Shown one piece after another: positions 62,000-64,000 of a stretch of 64,000 nt of DNA. The position numbers and the translations under genes are program-made. Source of the DNA: Sulfurospirillum multivorans DSM 12446. Its GTDB lineage: Bacteria; Campylobacterota; Campylobacteria; Campylobacterales; Sulfurospirillaceae. The DNA lies in assembly GCF_000568815.1 (NCBI RefSeq), contig NZ_CP007201.1, forward strand, positions 1,993,654 through 2,057,653, read 5' to 3'. The notes below the pieces were generated by a model that saw only the letters and a program-made list of their open reading frames with translations, was not told where the DNA came from and searched no databases. Position 1 is the stretch's first letter; the number at the start of each line of letters is the position of its first letter.

Positions 62000-63673
62000 C
62001 TATAAATGAAGTAGTTTATCTTCCAACGTTTCTAATGTTAACGTTTCATCGATGCCAAAGGCAACATGTTGATACTGCATCACCAAACCATGTTCGTGCA
62101 TCAAACTATCAAGGTGTGTGTAATCCATGGGCTCATTTTCATTTACATGTAAAACCAAAAAATTGTCACTGTGAACACGTACGATAATCGCGTCAGGATA
62201 GATCGTAGAAATCGTTTTTGCGATCAAACATAGCAATTCATCGCCTTTTTTCCAGCCGTGCTTTTTGTTATACACCGCAAAATCCGTGCAGTTAAGATGA
62301 TCCATTTGAAAGACTTTTAGCTGATAATCTTGGGCATGGTTGAAGATAAATTTGAGGTAATTGACATTGTAAAAGCCGGTCAGTTGATCGCGAAAAGAGT
62401 ACGAAAACCGCATCTCTTCGAGAAGATCTTTTGGCATTTGGGTTGTGTTTTCAGGAAGAGTTGCCTTCATAAAAATCTCCTGAGCAATATCGACAATGAG
62501 TGGATGAAACTGTTTTCCTCTCTCCTCATTTAACACAGCCAAAGCCGCCTCACGGCTTAAACTTTTACGATACGCTCGATTCGTTGTCATCGCATCAAAC
62601 GCGTCTGCTACGGCAATGATTTGTGAGAAAAAGGGGATCTGCTCCGCTTTTAGCCCATGCGGATAACCACCGCCATCGTAGCGTTCATGGTGCGACAACA
62701 CCACTTCGGCAAGAAGCGTAAAAGGTTCACGTGAGAGTAACTCATAACTTGCCGTCACGTGGCGTTTGATCAGGGAGTACTCAATGTCTGTGAGTTTATC
62801 GGGTTTAAGCAAAATGGCATCGGGAATTTCAATTTTTCCGATGTCATGCAACATCCCTGCTTTATAGATAAAATCCGCCTCATCACTGCTATAGTCCATG
62901 GCAAGGACAATCATTTTGGCGTATTCGGCGACGCGTTGACTGTGACCTGCGGTGTAGCTGTCGCGCTTTTCCATCATGTCGACGAGTGCATACATACTCT
63001 CTTCATACATCTTAGTTTTTTCATTGAGATAGTCACGACCACGCGCATGAATCCACCAAATGGCAAAAAGTCCTAAAAGCCATGTTCCAAGGTACGTCAC
63101 AACGAGAAAATAAAAGGTTTGAGGATTGGCTTCTTTAAACGTCGGCACTTTCATCTGAAGCGTCGTATAGCCCATCAACGATCCCACCGTGTATTCATGG
63201 TGAACATGACACGAGATGCACGCACTGTTCGCTAACATCGGTTTGACATAAAAGAGGTGTTTCTCCCCTGCTTTTTCAAAAACGATATAGCCATCTTCTT
63301 TATGCTCTTTGACTTTAAGCACAGTATCTAAAGCTGAGGGTGAAAGGTTAAGTGTTTTTGCGGAAGAGGAAATATCAAGTTCCATATCGCTGTGTTTTGC
63401 AAGAACGGCAAGAAGCTCTTTGAGGGAAAAGTTACTGCGAATGGTGTACTTTTGCTCATCACTCAACGCGTTTGCTTTTTGCTCATACGCCCAATAAATA
63501 AAGGCAACCGACTGTTCTGCAAATCCTTTGATTTTCTCTAATGAACTCTCTTCAATGTGTTTTTCTTCGTTGTAAAATTGATAGATCACAAAACAGGTTG
63601 TCAGCAGTGTCCAAAAGATGGTGAGTAAAATGGCGAGCTGTTTAAAGTATTTGATGCGTTTACTGACTGACAT
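62000..63673 (-). CDS. Haem-sensing HD-GYP phosphodiesterase with degenerate GGDEF
   Basis: 557 residues. A membrane helix (LAILLTIFWTLLTTCFVIYQF), a periplasmic DUF3365-like domain with haem site CISCH, a second helix (FYFLVVTYLGTWLLGLFAIWW), then HD-GYP: AGHSQRVAEYA, AGMLHDIGKI, SHHERYDGGGYPHGL. A GGDEF-like tail follows (LTGFYNVNYLKFIF; RVHSDNFLVL), where the GGDEF motif is HSDNF, so it cannot make c-di-GMP. It should break down c-di-GMP in response to redox, NO or O2 at the c-type haem. TTACATGTAA at 62143. Confidence 0.85.
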   Translation of the reverse strand: MSVSKRIKYFKQLAILLTIFWTLLTTCFVIYQFYNEEKHIEESSLEKIKGFAEQSVAFIYWAYEQKANALSDEQKYTIRSNFSLKELLAVLAKHSDMELDISSSAKTLNLSPSALDTVLKVKEHKEDGYIVFEKAGEKHLFYVKPMLANSACISCHVHHEYTVGSLMGYTTLQMKVPTFKEANPQTFYFLVVTYLGTWLLGLFAIWWIHARGRDYLNEKTKMYEESMYALVDMMEKRDSYTAGHSQRVAEYAKMIVLAMDYSSDEADFIYKAGMLHDIGKIEIPDAILLKPDKLTDIEYSLIKRHVTASYELLSREPFTLLAEVVLSHHERYDGGGYPHGLKAEQIPFFSQIIAVADAFDAMTTNRAYRKSLSREAALAVLNEERGKQFHPLIVDIAQEIFMKATLPENTTQMPKDLLEEMRFSYSFRDQLTGFYNVNYLKFIFNHAQDYQLKVFQMDHLNCTDFAVYNKKHGWKKGDELLCLIAKTISTIYPDAIIVRVHSDNFLVLHVNENEPMDYTHLDSLMHEHGLVMQYQHVAFGIDETLTLETLEDKLLHL

Positions 63674-63706
63674 TTTTCTCTTTTTTCGCGTTGTGAAGGA
63701 GTAAAA

Positions 63707-63734
63707 GAGTCTAAGTCCCTTTGGATTTAGACTC
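63707..63734 (-). terminator. Terminator of glyS
   Basis: GAGTCTAA and TTAGACTC form the stem, which extends inward with GTCC/GGAT including one G-T pair. On the minus strand CTTTTAC follows. It lies 11 bp past the glyS stop. Confidence 0.7.
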
Positions 63735-63744
63735 CAAACATGGG

Positions 63745-64000
63745 TTAAATGCTAATTTCTTTAATATCAGCAATGGCTTTGAACGCATTGTAAATCGAAG
63801 CAATCAGATTGTGACGATTGGCTCGGACATTTACATCTTCCGTGTTGACCATGACATTGTTAAAGAAGGCGTCGATTTGAGGTTTGAGCGCGAAAAGTGC
63901 ATCCAAATTCTCTTCAAAAGAGGCATAGTTTTTAGAGACAACCGCGGTAAAAGCAGCATAAAGCTCTTTTTCGTAGGTGGAATCAAAAAGTGTTTCATCT
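63745..64000 (-). CDS. glyS: Glycyl-tRNA synthetase beta subunit, C-terminal part
   Basis: Partial: the gene continues beyond the right edge. The last 84 residues read in frame and include DALFALKPQIDAFFNNVMVN and RANRHNLIASIYNAFKAIADI, which match the conserved end of GlyS. The subunit carries the anticodon and tRNA-binding parts of the alpha2beta2 enzyme. A terminator follows. Confidence 0.9.
   Translation of the reverse strand, partial: DETLFDSTYEKELYAAFTAVVSKNYASFEENLDALFALKPQIDAFFNNVMVNTEDVNVRANRHNLIASIYNAFKAIADIKEISI

Overview
The window looks like a chromosome segment of an epsilonproteobacterium (Campylobacterota), most likely Sulfurospirillum or a close relative. The signs are: a clade II, Sec-exported nitrous oxide reductase with a fused cytochrome c domain; an ArsS/CprS-like sensor kinase; tightly overlapping genes; moderately AT-rich DNA; and many anaerobic redox proteins. 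This is inferred from gene content, not from a database search.

Layout. 1-3.4 kb: a KdpD/KdpE-type two-component pair translationally coupled to a KtrB/KtrA potassium uptake system. 3.4-5.1 kb: msrB, a 21-codon upstream ORF and a CNNM/HlyC-like CBS protein. 5.1-17 kb (minus strand): a ten-gene operon built round a MOP-type molybdenum aldehyde oxidoreductase, with a dicluster flavoprotein, a zinc-ribbon redox protein, a methyltransferase, a C_GCAxxG_C_C protein, a TrsS-like radical SAM protein, a PaaK-like CoA ligase, XdhC, a MocA-HD fusion and a histidine phosphatase. 17.4-20 kb: a divergent FIST-domain histidine kinase and response regulator. 20-23.5 kb: soluble cytochrome c, cytochrome b561, Spy-like protein and a two-component system. 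23.5-24.8 kb: dmeR/dmeF cobalt-nickel efflux with a recognisable RcnR-type operator. 24.8-30.3 kb: a TonB-receptor/PepSY metal-uptake locus with an AraC regulator and two Fur-like boxes. 30.4-33.8 kb: an MscS channel coupled to a frameshifted HAD-GT20 gene (probable glucosylglycerol-phosphate synthase/phosphatase).

33.9-43.2 kb is an accessory region. It holds two HEPN/MNT toxin-antitoxin modules, two diverged inverted IS982-family elements, a truncated cobB and an intact cobB. Between the two cobB copies sits a two-gene nosZ segment bounded by inverted repeats of about 20 bp, without the usual nos accessory genes. 43.2-64 kb is mostly housekeeping: alpha/beta hydrolase, metH, a SUMF1-domain protein, a LivJ-like binding protein, a soluble chemotaxis receptor, LysE and EamA exporters, an OpgB-like transferase, amtB-glnK, an McrBC restriction system whose mcrB N-terminus is broken at a six-G run, a molybdopterin oxidoreductase with a partner protein, a haem-sensing HD-GYP protein and the end of glyS.

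Two signals cut across the annotation. First, the palindrome TTACATGTAA occurs about 35 times exactly in 64 kb, inside genes (read as L-H-V-K or T-C-K) and between them, but not in the nosZ segment. Second, the MOP operon is a coherent, functionally unexplained cofactor/substrate system facing a ligand-sensing FIST kinase across a palindrome-rich 480 bp gap.
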